Positions 8,453 through 16,652 are shown, numbered from the stretch's first letter. The stretch: 64,000 bases of DNA from Paenibacillus profundus (GCF_021369635.1 NZ_JAJNBZ010000003.1:402686-466685), one strand, 5' to 3'. Numbers and translations are program-made. Notes: generated from the letters alone by a model not told the origin.

Positions 8453-8925
8453 CTAGCTGTTAAGCTGAGAGACGGCCGCTTTTTGAATATGAATGAGGAT
8501 GTCAAACGCCTGACTTAACGAAATGTCCACATAGCTAGGTTTACTAGGATCGGCACTTGCAAATCCAATTGCAAAAGGACGCTGTTCGTTCAACCATTCT
8601 TTCGTTACCCCGCTTGCCTTGCGCACATCGACAAAGTATTGGTCCGCATTGACTTCTCCAAGAGTATAATTAAAGCTGCTTAGATCGTCCGCTTGTATTT
8701 GATTGGCAACAACCTCATTATTCGAGTTTAAAGCATTAAACTAGCCTTCATACAAGGAGGTTCCGATAGATACATAGTGTTCACCGTAATACTCTGCCAA
8801 ATGCTGCCCAGCATATACTTGCGGCAGCATATTTGTTTTTGCAATGTGTCCATTGTGAGCCCATACAATCGTTTTTCCCATGTGTTCCTAGGTCCACAAT
8901 TCCTTGCGACACAAGGGCAGTGAAA
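8453..8925 (-). pseudogene. Truncated erythromycin-esterase-family gene
   Basis: The minus strand encodes KTIVWAHNGHIAKTNMLPQV, YYGEHYVSIGTSLYEG, ADQYFVDVRKASG and RPFAIGFASADPSKPSY. This is the C-terminal half of Ere-type esterases, where the WAHN-H-A motif carries an active-site histidine. Two in-frame TAG codons interrupt it (8890-8888 just before the motif and 8743-8741), and nothing recognisable of the N-terminal half remains upstream. The frame ends at TAG 8455-8453. Intact relatives hydrolyse macrolide lactones or act as succinoglycan-type esterases. The remnant is surely inactive. The longest frame on this strand (8728-8940) is a different, non-coding frame. Confidence 0.7.
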
Positions 8926-9027
8926 CCTTTGCTTCGTCAAGAGGCTAGCGCGTTACTTGATAAAGCTTTTGGTCACCATGTATTACCGATAAAGTCGAAG
9001 TGAATGACCCCGTTTGTCACTTAAAGG

Positions 9028-9071
9028 AGAAGTCAGCCCCAATGCTGATATATGCATTAGGGCTGACTTCT
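9028..9071. terminator. Hairpin downstream of tetR
   Basis: AGAAGTCAGCCC (9028-9039) pairs with GGGCTGACTTCT (9060-9071) across a 20-base loop. T runs are poor on either side (minus side CCTTT). Probably ends the tetR transcript. Confidence 0.5.
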
Positions 9072-9129
9072 GTCCTGTGCTTCCCCACTTTGTTATCGCC
9101 TAAACGAATCCCCGAACAAAGCGATCGGA

Positions 9130-9720
9130 TCATTGGCAAAGAGCCTCTAAATGATGCAAGACAACAGATTTAAGCACGTCAGGAGTAGCGCGGCCAGGCT
9201 GCATGACAGCGTGCATGGCCAAGCCGTCAACAAGCGCATACAAACGCTCCGATTCGATCTCCCGGTTAAGATCGGGACGCGCCAAGCCAGAATCAATAAG
9301 GAAGTCTATGCAGTGCGCAATGGTCGCTCTCAGCTCATCGTACACTTCATTGCTTAAAGATTGAAGAGCCGGATCTACGAGTGCCTTTGCCGTAAAGCTG
9401 AGCCACACCTCCATTTCTGCACTTCGCTCTTCATCTACGGGCAATATCTCATATATGATCCGCTGGATATCTTCAAGGGGGTTCCCCGAAAATTCGCTGC
9501 TTCTGATGCGGGCTTTCACCCGATCGGATACCAGTTTCATTGAAAAGGCCAACAGTTCGGATTGGGTGGAAAAATAATGGCGCATCGATCCCGCCGAAAT
9601 TCCGGCTTCCATCGCAATGGTGCGCACAGATGCGCGCTCCATTCCTTCCCGGCGGATAACCCGCCAGGTGGCCTCCGCAAGTTTTTCTTTTCGTTCTTCA
9701 TGATCCACAATTTTAGGCAT
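9130..9720 (-). CDS. TetR-family repressor
   Basis: 196 residues. The N-terminal DNA-binding domain is typical (ATWRVIRREGMERASVRTIA, then EAGISAGSMRHYFSTQSELL, the helix-turn-helix with the conserved Y-F). The remaining 140 residues form the ligand-binding half, resembling BetI/AcrR-like members with a C-terminal TetR_C_6-type region. The start is ATG 9720; an in-frame GTG at 9726 is possible. No ribosome binding site precedes either. The -10 element ends six bases before the ATG, so the mRNA may be leaderless. It is divergent from the membrane genes at 9804 and 10400, with a large palindrome in between that is its probable operator. The inducer is unknown. Confidence 0.88.
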   Translation of the reverse strand: MPKIVDHEERKEKLAEATWRVIRREGMERASVRTIAMEAGISAGSMRHYFSTQSELLAFSMKLVSDRVKARIRSSEFSGNPLEDIQRIIYEILPVDEERSAEMEVWLSFTAKALVDPALQSLSNEVYDELRATIAHCIDFLIDSGLARPDLNREIESERLYALVDGLAMHAVMQPGRATPDVLKSVVLHHLEALCQ

Positions 9721-9726
9721 GAGCAC

Positions 9727-9756
9727 AGTATAACAGATATTGCCTTTTTAATACAA
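9727..9756 (-). promoter_or_regulatory. tetR promoter implying a leaderless transcript
   Basis: On the minus strand TTGTAT (9756-9751), an 18-base spacer and TATACT (9732-9727). The expected start of transcription, about seven bases on, falls on the ATG at 9720. Confidence 0.5.
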
Positions 9757-9786
9757 CCGTGCTAAATTAAATAACACAGTTGTATT
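9750..9786. promoter_or_regulatory. TetR operator palindrome
   Basis: AATACAAC-C-GTG (9750-9761) is mirrored by CAC-A-GTTGTATT (9775-9786) around a 13-base AT-rich centre. It covers the tetR -35 and lies 18 bases before the start of the divergent gene, so one bound dimer pair could shut both directions. Confidence 0.65.
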
Positions 9787-9803
9787 AAATAAGGAGTGGG
9801 AGC

Positions 9804-10337
9804 ATGATTGGATGGTTGATATTAGCTTGTGAAATTGGTTTTTGGCTGTTTATCCTATTGGGGTTATTCGCAAGATACCGGCTGCGTCAGCGAACATTGG
9901 GATCTGTGCTGTTGTTTTGCACTCCGCTGATCGATATATTGCTCATCGTATTTACCATTATCGATCTGAAGAACGGAGCAGCCGCCACTACCTTTCACGG
10001 CTTGGCGGCCGTATATGTCGGCGTGTCCATCGCATTCGGGAAGCGAATGATCCAATGGGCAGACGATCGATTCGCGCATTTGTTCGCAGGCGGCCCCCGC
10101 CCCCTGTCTTCTTCCGTCAAGCATGGCGCACAACACGCCAAACAGGAACGCGCCGGCTGGTATCGGCATGTTCTCGCATGGGCGATCGGCCTCTTACTAT
10201 TGTTTGGCATCATATATAACGTGGGGAATGCAAATCAAACAGAAAGCTTGTTGAAAACGGCGCAGTTGTGGACGGCCATTTTAATCATCGACTTTATTTG
10301 GAGCTTCAGCTATACGCTGTGGCCGCGCCGAAGCTAG
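9804..10337 (+). CDS. Small integral membrane protein, TetR-controlled
   Basis: 177 residues with about five hydrophobic segments: 5-25 (LILACEIGFWLFILLGLF), 33-53 (LGSVLLFCTPLIDILLIVF), 62-80, 122-142 (VLAWAIGLLLLFGIIYNVG) and 152-170. A basic, hydrophilic loop lies at about 85-118. No family was recognised with confidence; it resembles the YmcC-type small membrane proteins of bacilli. AAGGAGTGGGAGC precedes the ATG. It is followed after 62 bases by a DUF418 gene, probably in one operon controlled by the divergent TetR. The function is unknown; a stress or drug-linked membrane role is a guess from context. Confidence 0.75.
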   Translation: MIGWLILACEIGFWLFILLGLFARYRLRQRTLGSVLLFCTPLIDILLIVFTIIDLKNGAAATTFHGLAAVYVGVSIAFGKRMIQWADDRFAHLFAGGPRPLSSSVKHGAQHAKQERAGWYRHVLAWAIGLLLLFGIIYNVGNANQTESLLKTAQLWTAILIIDFIWSFSYTLWPRRS

Positions 10338-10399
10338 AAATGGCAAGCTCAGGACTGTCGCTCCGGCAGGTTCAATGCAAATAAGAAAGGATGCGCACA

Positions 10400-11551
10400 A
10401 TGAACCGAATTCAATTGCTCGACATATTGAGAGGGTTCGCCATCATCGGCACGCTCGGCACGAACATATGGCTGTTCGCCCATCTCGGTAATTTGGAAGC
10501 CATCTTCCCCGATCCATCCCTGCATTGGTGGTCGTCACTGAACAGCATCATTTCAACTATCGTCATGTTTCTCGTTAACGGCAAATTTCTCGGCATGCTG
10601 ACGATTATGTTCGGCGTAGGTTTGGAAATGAAGCGGAGGAAGGCGGAACGGCTCGGAACAGCTTGGCCTGGCATATATTTATGGACATCATTCTTGCTGC
10701 TTGTGGACGGCTTGCTGCATTATTTCCTTGTCATGCAGTTCGATATTTTGATGAGCTACGCTGTAACAGCCATCATCGTGTCATTCGTTGTGAATCGAAC
10801 CCGGAAGACAATTATTCGTGTCATGCTGTTCACCGGAATCGTGCATTCGTTCATGGTAATCTCCGCTTTTGCGTTAATTACCTTGGCAAATGCCTCTGTG
10901 TCCACGGGGGACGCGTTCAAGGGTGTCATAGCGCTATTCCAAACAGGCACATGGTTCGAACAAATCGGTTATCGGTTTGAAGCATTTTGGATGTACCGAT
11001 TCGAGTCGATCGCAATACTGCCTATGAATGTGTTTCTCTTCTTGTGCGGCGTCCTATTGTTCCGTTCCGGCGCGTTCGCTGCGGACACGAACGGGCAAGC
11101 CATCCGCCGCAAGATGCTGCGTTGGGGGTTAGGGCTGGGAATTCCGCTGAACATGCTCATATTTATTCCGGGGCTCTCATTTGATATTCCGGTTCGCTAT
11201 TTATTTGCGCCTGTGCTGTCACTCGGTTATATGGCGACCATTGCGAAAGTGATGGAGCTGAGTCGGTGTGGCTGGTTGTTATCCCGCTTGGAGGAAGTCG
11301 GGAAGACGGCGCTATCCTGCTATATGCTGCAAAACATTCTCGCTTCCGTTATTTTCTATGGCTGGGGATTCGGTGTCGGAGCAACCTCTGGTTCGTCGTT
11401 ATTCACCTTTTTCATGTGGGGGCTTATATCGGCTCTAATGATGGTATTCGCTCATCTATGGCTTCGTAAATTCACCGTCGGTCCGATAGAATGGGCTTGG
11501 CGGCGGCTGTCCGATCTGCCTGCTGACCGGAAACGCTCTCTTTCCGGTTAA
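10400..11551 (+). CDS. DUF418 (YeiB-like) membrane protein
   Basis: 383 residues from ATG 10400 (AAAGG nine bases upstream; the ATG at 10391 is too close). It starts RIQLLDILRGFAIIGTLGTN, the hallmark of the YeiB/DUF418 and heparan-acetyltransferase-like membrane family. About nine or ten hydrophobic segments follow, ending in the conserved C-terminal block (GKTALSCYMLQNILASVIFY, WLRKFTVGPIEWAWR), the DUF418 domain proper. Function is unproven; relatives are thought to be membrane acyltransferases. It is the second gene behind the TetR operator. A bidirectional hairpin at 11579 separates it from the convergent kinase gene. Confidence 0.87.
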   Translation: MNRIQLLDILRGFAIIGTLGTNIWLFAHLGNLEAIFPDPSLHWWSSLNSIISTIVMFLVNGKFLGMLTIMFGVGLEMKRRKAERLGTAWPGIYLWTSFLLLVDGLLHYFLVMQFDILMSYAVTAIIVSFVVNRTRKTIIRVMLFTGIVHSFMVISAFALITLANASVSTGDAFKGVIALFQTGTWFEQIGYRFEAFWMYRFESIAILPMNVFLFLCGVLLFRSGAFAADTNGQAIRRKMLRWGLGLGIPLNMLIFIPGLSFDIPVRYLFAPVLSLGYMATIAKVMELSRCGWLLSRLEEVGKTALSCYMLQNILASVIFYGWGFGVGATSGSSLFTFFMWGLISALMMVFAHLWLRKFTVGPIEWAWRRLSDLPADRKRSLSG

Positions 11552-11578
11552 ATGGCCGCGCTGCAGCCCCTTTCTTAA

Positions 11579-11612
11579 TAAGATGACTCCTGAGAAATCA
11601 GGAGCCATCTTA
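11579..11612. terminator. Bidirectional terminator
   Basis: A 15-base arm (11579-11593) pairs with 11598-11612 around GAAA, with one mismatch. It overlaps the TAA of the minus-strand kinase gene (11612-11610) and serves the convergent DUF418 gene too. Confidence 0.75.
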
Positions 11613-12620
11613 TAACAGGAGGCGCGCCGCTGATTCCATGAATCCTTCGGCCCAACGTGAAAAAGAGAGGTCTTTATCCCAGGTCACCTGATTCGTCGCT
11701 TTGGCACATCCCCAGACTAATATCCGGCGATGAAGCATATGGACTTTGAATCGTTCCATGAAGGCCTCTTTGGTATCAGAGCCATCGAAATAAACGGTGA
11801 GGAACTGTCTTGCCAGCTCTTCTTCCCCGTTCTCTACATACAATTCAGTCATTCGGGCCAAGTCCGCCACTCCATCACCAAAATAGGAGGTGGTAAAATC
11901 AAACACGCCGCTTACTTGCCATCCATCCGTATTTTGCTGCAACAGGAAGTTCTCTGGTTTAAAATCGCCCATAACGAAACATGGAGAGTGCAATTCATCA
12001 AATGCAGCAGCCGAGCTTGCCAATACATCTTCAACCCATTCCATGTCTTTACCAGTAATTACTGAATACTTCTTAGCATCATCGAGCCAATATCGAACGG
12101 TGTTGTACAACCATGTTTTGTAGGAGCTTTCAAAGGGGCGCACCAGGTGATTATCGGGATTGAACTCCCCGTATTGTTCCACTTTCCAGCTATGTAACTC
12201 GACTAAGGTTGCGGCCAGCAATTGCGCTATTTCTTTTTTGTCTTCTGCGTGAAGACTTGCTTGCAATTGCGGCGCGTTCAGATGCGTCCCGGGCAGACGA
12301 GGCATCAAGGAATAGCTCCAGCCGAAAATGTCATCCGATTCATCGATCAAATAGGGAGCAGGAACAGCCACATTCGTCCGTTTGTCCAAGTGCTCTACAA
12401 AGAATTTTTCCTCTTTGAATTGCCCCTGAAAAATGGGATTCCCTTTCAAAACAAACTCACCCGCAGAGGATGTGACAAACATGGTTTGGCCCATCACGCC
12501 GTGTGCTGTTTTTTCCGAAGAAATAAGCTTCCCGAGATGAAATCGGTCAAGCATGAGCTGTAATTGATGGTCCTCGATATCTCCCAATTTATTAGAAGAA
12601 AAATATACCTTCGTAGTCAA
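11610..12620 (-). CDS. APH-family phosphotransferase
   Basis: 336 residues of the aminoglycoside-phosphotransferase/choline-kinase fold. The nucleotide lobe covers about 1-110. The catalytic loop is CFVMGDFKPENFLL at about 212-225: Asp and Asn are kept, but the usual His of HGD is Met. The metal-binding loop is VFDFTTSYFGDGVADLAR at about 236-253, with Asp in DF. Such proteins phosphorylate antibiotics, homoserine, choline or sugars; the substrate cannot be read. The start is TTG at 12620 with GGGGAGA nine bases upstream. Monocistronic. Another protein of this superfamily lies at 59371-60387 but shares little beyond the fold. Confidence 0.82.
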   Translation of the reverse strand: MTTKVYFSSNKLGDIEDHQLQLMLDRFHLGKLISSEKTAHGVMGQTMFVTSSAGEFVLKGNPIFQGQFKEEKFFVEHLDKRTNVAVPAPYLIDESDDIFGWSYSLMPRLPGTHLNAPQLQASLHAEDKKEIAQLLAATLVELHSWKVEQYGEFNPDNHLVRPFESSYKTWLYNTVRYWLDDAKKYSVITGKDMEWVEDVLASSAAAFDELHSPCFVMGDFKPENFLLQQNTDGWQVSGVFDFTTSYFGDGVADLARMTELYVENGEEELARQFLTVYFDGSDTKEAFMERFKVHMLHRRILVWGCAKATNQVTWDKDLSFSRWAEGFMESAARLLL

Positions 12621-12689
12621 TTTATTGTCTCCCCGTCTGTATATGATGCCTTATGATGCCTACGAATGCCCATGAGTCCACCCATATGC

Positions 12690-13415
12690 TCACTTCTTTA
12701 TGGCGTGCGCAATTTCATAAGGCACCAAGGTGTTGTTGACTTCATTTGCAATTGCTTGAACATGATCAAAGAGAAAAAAGTGTCCTCCTTGAAATTCATG
12801 GAGTCTGCACGATTTGGAAGTATGGGTTCCCCATCCCTGCACTTCATTGACAAAGGATTCGCCGCTCCCATACCAAATGCTCATATCCGTGTGCAACTTG
12901 TCCGCCTTCTCTTCATATTCGTACTGCTCAATAATCATGAAGTCGTGCCGCAAAATAGGCAAAAACAAATTAATTAGTTCTTTGTTCTGGAAAAACTCTT
13001 GCGGCGTTCCTTCCAGCTCTTCAATTTCTTTCAGAAATTGTTCTTCCGGCAGGTCGTGAATAGGCTTATCCTTCTTCCTCAGGTGGGGAGCGGTGCTGCC
13101 TGAGCAGAATAAATGAACAGGCAGCGGATGTCCCTGCTGCCGCATATAATGGCACAGCTCATACACAATAACTGCCCCCATGCTGTGCCCCCACAGAGCA
13201 TATGAACCGTTATCGATATGTGGAACAATCTGTTCTGCAATATCTTCGACGGCATCACGAATCGACTTATAGAAGGGGCCGCCAAAACGTTTGCCCCTGC
13301 CCGCCAATTCCAACGGTATAAGCTCTATGGCATCACCCATGACATTTTTCCATGGGTTGTATATCATTGCGGAGCCTCCTGCATATGGAACGCAAAATAG
13401 TTTTACTTTACTCAT
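12690..13415 (-). CDS. Type II thioesterase (NRPS/PKS editing, SrfAD-like)
   Basis: 241 residues, the normal size of stand-alone thioesterase II. Marks are the N-terminal LFCVPYAGGSAMIYNPW, nucleophile elbow ALWGHSMGAVIVYELC with Ser at about 89, FCSGSTAPHL (lid start), an acid residue near DMSIWYG, and the catalytic His in FQGGHFFLF near 218. These enzymes remove wrong acyl groups from carrier proteins of non-ribosomal peptide or polyketide synthases. No synthetase gene lies in this window, so it is an orphan here; it may serve a cluster elsewhere or be left from a lost one. ATAGGAGTG is well placed before ATG 13415. Confidence 0.88.
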   Translation of the reverse strand: MSKVKLFCVPYAGGSAMIYNPWKNVMGDAIELIPLELAGRGKRFGGPFYKSIRDAVEDIAEQIVPHIDNGSYALWGHSMGAVIVYELCHYMRQQGHPLPVHLFCSGSTAPHLRKKDKPIHDLPEEQFLKEIEELEGTPQEFFQNKELINLFLPILRHDFMIIEQYEYEEKADKLHTDMSIWYGSGESFVNEVQGWGTHTSKSCRLHEFQGGHFFLFDHVQAIANEVNNTLVPYEIAHAIKK

Positions 13416-13567
13416 GACACACTCCTATCGATACCGATATGATATTTGCCGTAGCTGCACGGCTTCTTGTTCCGGTTCGCCTGTATCCTAAATTATACTA
13501 AATATAGGATGTCGAAGTAAGGTGGAATTTGTAAATTTACAAACATTTATGCGCCCCGCGATTTTGA

Positions 13568-14308
13568 TTACAGGGTTTGCCCGCTGTCCACGGCAATGAT
13601 TTGACCTGTCATCGATTCTTGTTCCAGCACCGAACAGATGAGATGGGCGATATCCTCTGGTGTCGAAATGCGCTGCAGCAGCAGATTGCTGCTCAATCGG
13701 TTCATCTTCTCTTCCCGTCCTGCCCACCATCTTGTCGCGACGGCTCCCGGCGCCACGCTGCACACTGTGATTTCCGGTGCCAAAGCGCGTGCCAGCGATT
13801 TTGTCAGCCCATGCGCCGCCGCCTTGGATACGGCATATGGAAGCGAGGAGCCTGCCCCGGCCAATCCCGCAATGCTGCCCACGTTGACAATGGCGCCGCG
13901 TTTATTTTCCTTCATGAAGGGAGCAACGGCCCTTGCGCAGTAAAACATGCCTTTAACATTAACCGCGTACAACTCATCCCATACTTCTTCTGTCGCCGCT
14001 TCCAGATCGTCCAGCGGAATGTGCCGGGTAATACTGGCATTGTTGACGAGCAAATCGACAGTTCCGAATTGATGGACAATTAGATCGACCATGCTCCGCA
14101 CTTCCCCGTCACGGGACACATCGGCTTGTATGGCTATAGCGCGTCCGCCTTCGTTTTCAATCATTTGCGCCGTCTCCTCCGCCTCTGCTTTTGATCGCGA
14201 ATAGTTCACGGCTACAGTTGCTCCCCGCCGAGCCAATTCGATGCACGCAGCCTTGCCGATCCCTGTTCCGCCGCCGGTAACGAGAACCACTTTGTTTTTT
14301 AAATTCAT
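13568..14308 (-). CDS. SDR-family oxidoreductase (FabG-like)
   Basis: 246 residues from ATG 14308, which overlaps the stop of the tautomerase gene as ATGA and has AAAAGGAGTGG upstream; a longer frame to 14386 runs into that gene. Classic short-chain dehydrogenase: VTGGGTGIGKAACIELAR (NAD(P) binding, 9-26), NNAS near 89, catalytic Ser in VNVGSIAGLAG (near 141), YAVSKAAAHGL (Tyr and Lys, near 154-158), then SVAPGAVAT, and a final GQIIAVDSGQTL. Reduces or oxidises a hydroxyl/keto substrate. It is the second gene of an operon with the tautomerase, under the divergent LysR regulator, so a small aromatic or keto acid is a plausible substrate class (inference). Confidence 0.9.
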   Translation of the reverse strand: MNLKNKVVLVTGGGTGIGKAACIELARRGATVAVNYSRSKAEAEETAQMIENEGGRAIAIQADVSRDGEVRSMVDLIVHQFGTVDLLVNNASITRHIPLDDLEAATEEVWDELYAVNVKGMFYCARAVAPFMKENKRGAIVNVGSIAGLAGAGSSLPYAVSKAAAHGLTKSLARALAPEITVCSVAPGAVATRWWAGREEKMNRLSSNLLLQRISTPEDIAHLICSVLEQESMTGQIIAVDSGQTL

Positions 14309-14727
14309 CTCATCCACTCCTTTTCCATTGTTACGCCAATTTCCCCATGTGGCGCGAGTTGGGCAATACCGTTCCCGAACGACCAATTCTCTACGTCAGT
14401 CTCCGTTACAATAATCATGACATCCTGCGTCCGAATTCCTGCGGCTGCATGCAGCCGTTCGGCGATGCGCGCATATAAAGCCCGCTTCTTCGCAAGCGTT
14501 CGGCCTTTCATCGTTATTTGAATATAGATCATGTCTGCCGTGCGGTTCATATTCAAGTAGTTCGGGTCATAAAAAAATTCATTTTCTCCATGCTGGGTAA
14601 TCACTTGAAAGTAATCATCTTCAGGCACGTCGATGGTCTCGATCATGGCGCGATGTATGTTCTGGCTTATATTGCGGAGTTCTGCCTCCGATCTTCCCGT
14701 GCGCAGGTCAATTCGAACAAACGGCAT
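14305..14727 (-). CDS. Tautomerase-family protein
   Basis: 140 residues starting MPFVRIDLRTGRS, so the catalytic Pro1 is present after Met removal. The length and the ENEFFYDPNYL and IYIQITMKGRT segments fit the longer Tautomerase_2/YrdN-type members rather than 60-residue 4-oxalocrotonate tautomerases. It would interconvert keto and enol forms of small acids. GAGGGGG precedes ATG 14727. Its TGA overlaps the SDR start by four bases, so the two are co-translated. The LysR gene is divergent 115 bases away, which suggests co-regulation. Confidence 0.83.
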   Translation of the reverse strand: MPFVRIDLRTGRSEAELRNISQNIHRAMIETIDVPEDDYFQVITQHGENEFFYDPNYLNMNRTADMIYIQITMKGRTLAKKRALYARIAERLHAAAGIRTQDVMIIVTETDVENWSFGNGIAQLAPHGEIGVTMEKEWMR

Positions 14728-14800
14728 GTGCGTTTCCCCCTCTGCAGTATTCTTGTAACGATATTGTATATCTCTCCAATCGTTTTGTATAATTGAATTA

Positions 14801-14819
14801 ATTGAATCGGTAATTCAAT
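14801..14819. promoter_or_regulatory. LysR-type operator
   Basis: ATTGAAT-CGGTA-ATTCAAT is a perfect 7+5+7 palindrome containing the T-N11-A core of LysR sites. It lies 23 bases before the LysR start and upstream of the divergent tautomerase operon. Confidence 0.7.
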
Positions 14820-14842
14820 ATTATTGAACAACGGAGGTTGAA

Positions 14843-15760
14843 ATGGATCTGAAAGCATTAAAGACCTTTCATAGGATCGTGTCACTCGGGGGCTTTAACC
14901 GAGCGGCCGAGGAACTGAATTATGCCCAGTCCACCGTGACGATGCAAATTAAAAAGCTCGAAGCGGAGTTGGGTATTCTATTGATCGAACGGGGTAAACT
15001 ATTTCAGCTCACCGAAGCAGGCCGAGTGTTCCATCAACAAAGTACGCATATTGTAAAGGATATAGAACATCTGGAAGCCACAATGTCCGATATGTTAGTG
15101 GGAGAGGCAGGAAATATTCGTATGGGGGCGGTAGAACCTATCGCCAGCTGCCAGTTGCCCGGCATATTAGACAGATTCTTATCCAAATATCCGAAGATCC
15201 GCATCTCGGTGGACATTGCGAATACAGCCGCCTTAAGCGAGCGGCTTCTAAAAGGAGAGCTTGACTTGGCTCTCTGTTCGAGACAGGACATCGGAACCGC
15301 TCTTTACTTCGAACCGTTATTTTCAGAGGATCTTGTATTTCTAGTTCCAGAGCGGCACCCGCTTGCAAGCAACCCGACGCTCTCTTTCGAGGATATTAAA
15401 CATCATCGCATGCTTCTTACATCCAAAAATTGTTTATATCGCAAAAAAATCGAAATCGCGCTGCAAGAACGATGCGAAAATCAAGTGGAAACGATGGAAA
15501 TCAGCAGTATGGCTGCCATGAAACACTATGTAGAGGGCGGGCTCGGCATTGCGCTAGTTCCCAAAAGTATCGCATCCCCGCAGCTATCGGGTACTGTCGC
15601 TCGCAAAATAAATGGCACCCGGATCAGCATCACTTTTGGCATGCTCTGCAAAGCTGCCGATTATCCATTGAAGCTGGCTTGTGCAAAGCTTTATCAATAT
15701 CTCAAGCAAGAACTGGCTGGACCCGGAGATACGTTGGATGATGACTCCTCTCGTAGTTGA
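14843..15760 (+). CDS. LysR-family transcriptional regulator
   Basis: 305 residues. The N-terminal winged helix-turn-helix is complete (LKALKTFHRIVSLGGFNRA, AEELNYAQSTVTMQIKKLE, LGILLIERGKLFQLTEAG). A periplasmic-binding-like effector domain follows from about 90 to 295 (IRMGAVEPIASCQLPGIL; GELDLALCSRQD; GLGIALVPKSI). It probably activates the divergent tautomerase/SDR operon in response to a small metabolite and represses itself, with the palindrome at 14801 as a binding site. GGAGG lies upstream of ATG 14843. Complete by length. Confidence 0.92.
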   Translation: MDLKALKTFHRIVSLGGFNRAAEELNYAQSTVTMQIKKLEAELGILLIERGKLFQLTEAGRVFHQQSTHIVKDIEHLEATMSDMLVGEAGNIRMGAVEPIASCQLPGILDRFLSKYPKIRISVDIANTAALSERLLKGELDLALCSRQDIGTALYFEPLFSEDLVFLVPERHPLASNPTLSFEDIKHHRMLLTSKNCLYRKKIEIALQERCENQVETMEISSMAAMKHYVEGGLGIALVPKSIASPQLSGTVARKINGTRISITFGMLCKAADYPLKLACAKLYQYLKQELAGPGDTLDDDSSRS

Positions 15761-15822
15761 TTTAGATAAAACGGCAGCCAAGATCTTGAAAATAAAGCTC
15801 TAGACTGCCGCTCCCGGTTGCA

Positions 15823-16485
15823 TTATATAGAATGGCTGAGAAACCAAGTATACAACTCCGGATTATCATACGTTGTCGTCCAAGAGTTATGTTTCAAGTC
15901 AGGATATACCGTGAATTTGACGTCCCCGCCATTTGCTTGAAGCGTTGATACCATTTCTTCTGATTTAGCAAGTGGCACCACATTATCCTTTGCGCCGTGA
16001 AAAACCCAGACGGGTGTTCCTTTTAATTCATTGATACGTTTGGGATTGCCGCCACCGCAAATCGGAGCGATTGCCGCGAACCTTCCCGGATATTCGGCTG
16101 CCAAGTGCCAGGTTCCATAACCACCCATGCTTAGCCCCGTCAAGTATATTCGCTTTGAATCTACGTTGTGGTGTGCCGTGATCTCATCCACTAAAGCCAT
16201 GACAGCATCTTGTTCAACATTCCAAGAAGAATCCGCCGGGCATTGGGGAGACACCGCAACAAATGGAAAGTCTGGCTTCTGTTCCACAATCTTTGGGATA
16301 CCATGTATTTTTACCAATTCAATATCATCGCCGCATTCGCCTGCCCCATGAAGAAACAGGATCAGAGGCCATTTCTTTGGAGATCCTTTTTCATATCCAT
16401 CTGGCAAATGCAAAAGGTAGTTTAATTGCACCTTCTTTTTCAATTCTTTTTCCATCCGCAAAACAGTTTGACTCATAAGACTCAT
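15823..16485 (-). CDS. Alpha/beta-hydrolase esterase (PHB-depolymerase-like)
   Basis: 220 residues. Motifs: LPLILFLHGAG-type oxyanion strand (WPLILFLHGAGECGDD), nucleophile elbow IYLTGLSMGGYGTWHLA with Ser near 126, WVFHGAKDNVVPL carrying the acid Asp, and a final His in DLKHNSW. The set is typical of predicted peptidases/esterases of the Esterase_PHB or S9-like group in Firmicutes. No signal peptide, so cytoplasmic. AAAGGAGGGG is three bases from ATG 16485 and twelve from ATG 16476; either could be used. It stands alone between LysR and LacI genes. The natural ester is unknown. Confidence 0.82.
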   Translation of the reverse strand: MSLMSQTVLRMEKELKKKVQLNYLLHLPDGYEKGSPKKWPLILFLHGAGECGDDIELVKIHGIPKIVEQKPDFPFVAVSPQCPADSSWNVEQDAVMALVDEITAHHNVDSKRIYLTGLSMGGYGTWHLAAEYPGRFAAIAPICGGGNPKRINELKGTPVWVFHGAKDNVVPLAKSEEMVSTLQANGGDVKFTVYPDLKHNSWTTTYDNPELYTWFLSHSI

Positions 16486-16532
16486 TCCCCTCCTTTCGAC
16501 TAACATTTATTTCCCTCTAACTTATTTTACAC

Positions 16533-16570
16533 AAAAAGGCCCGCAGGATTAAGCCCCACAAGCCCTTTTG
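16533..16570 (-). terminator. Probable terminator of the lacI-type gene
   Basis: On the minus strand AAAAGGGC at 16570 pairs with the CCTTTT block at 16533-16540, enclosing an 18-base loop and ending in TTTTTGTGT. It follows the stop of the LacI gene by 80 bases. Confidence 0.4.
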
Positions 16571-16652
16571 CAATGATTATGAAATTAATGCTCTTTATTT
16601 TCCTATTTGAATGATAAACAGGACCAAAGATACCCCCGCATCCAATCCTGAA

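Noticed and set aside
8728..8940. 70-residue minus-strand frame TWEKRLYGLTMD...
   Set aside because: It is the wrong register of the erythromycin-esterase remnant, whose true frame contains WAHNGHIA.
15766..15818. Possible terminator ACGGCAG...CTGCCG between LysR and esterase genes
   Set aside because: Seven-base stem with a loop of more than 25 bases and no T run; too weak to list.
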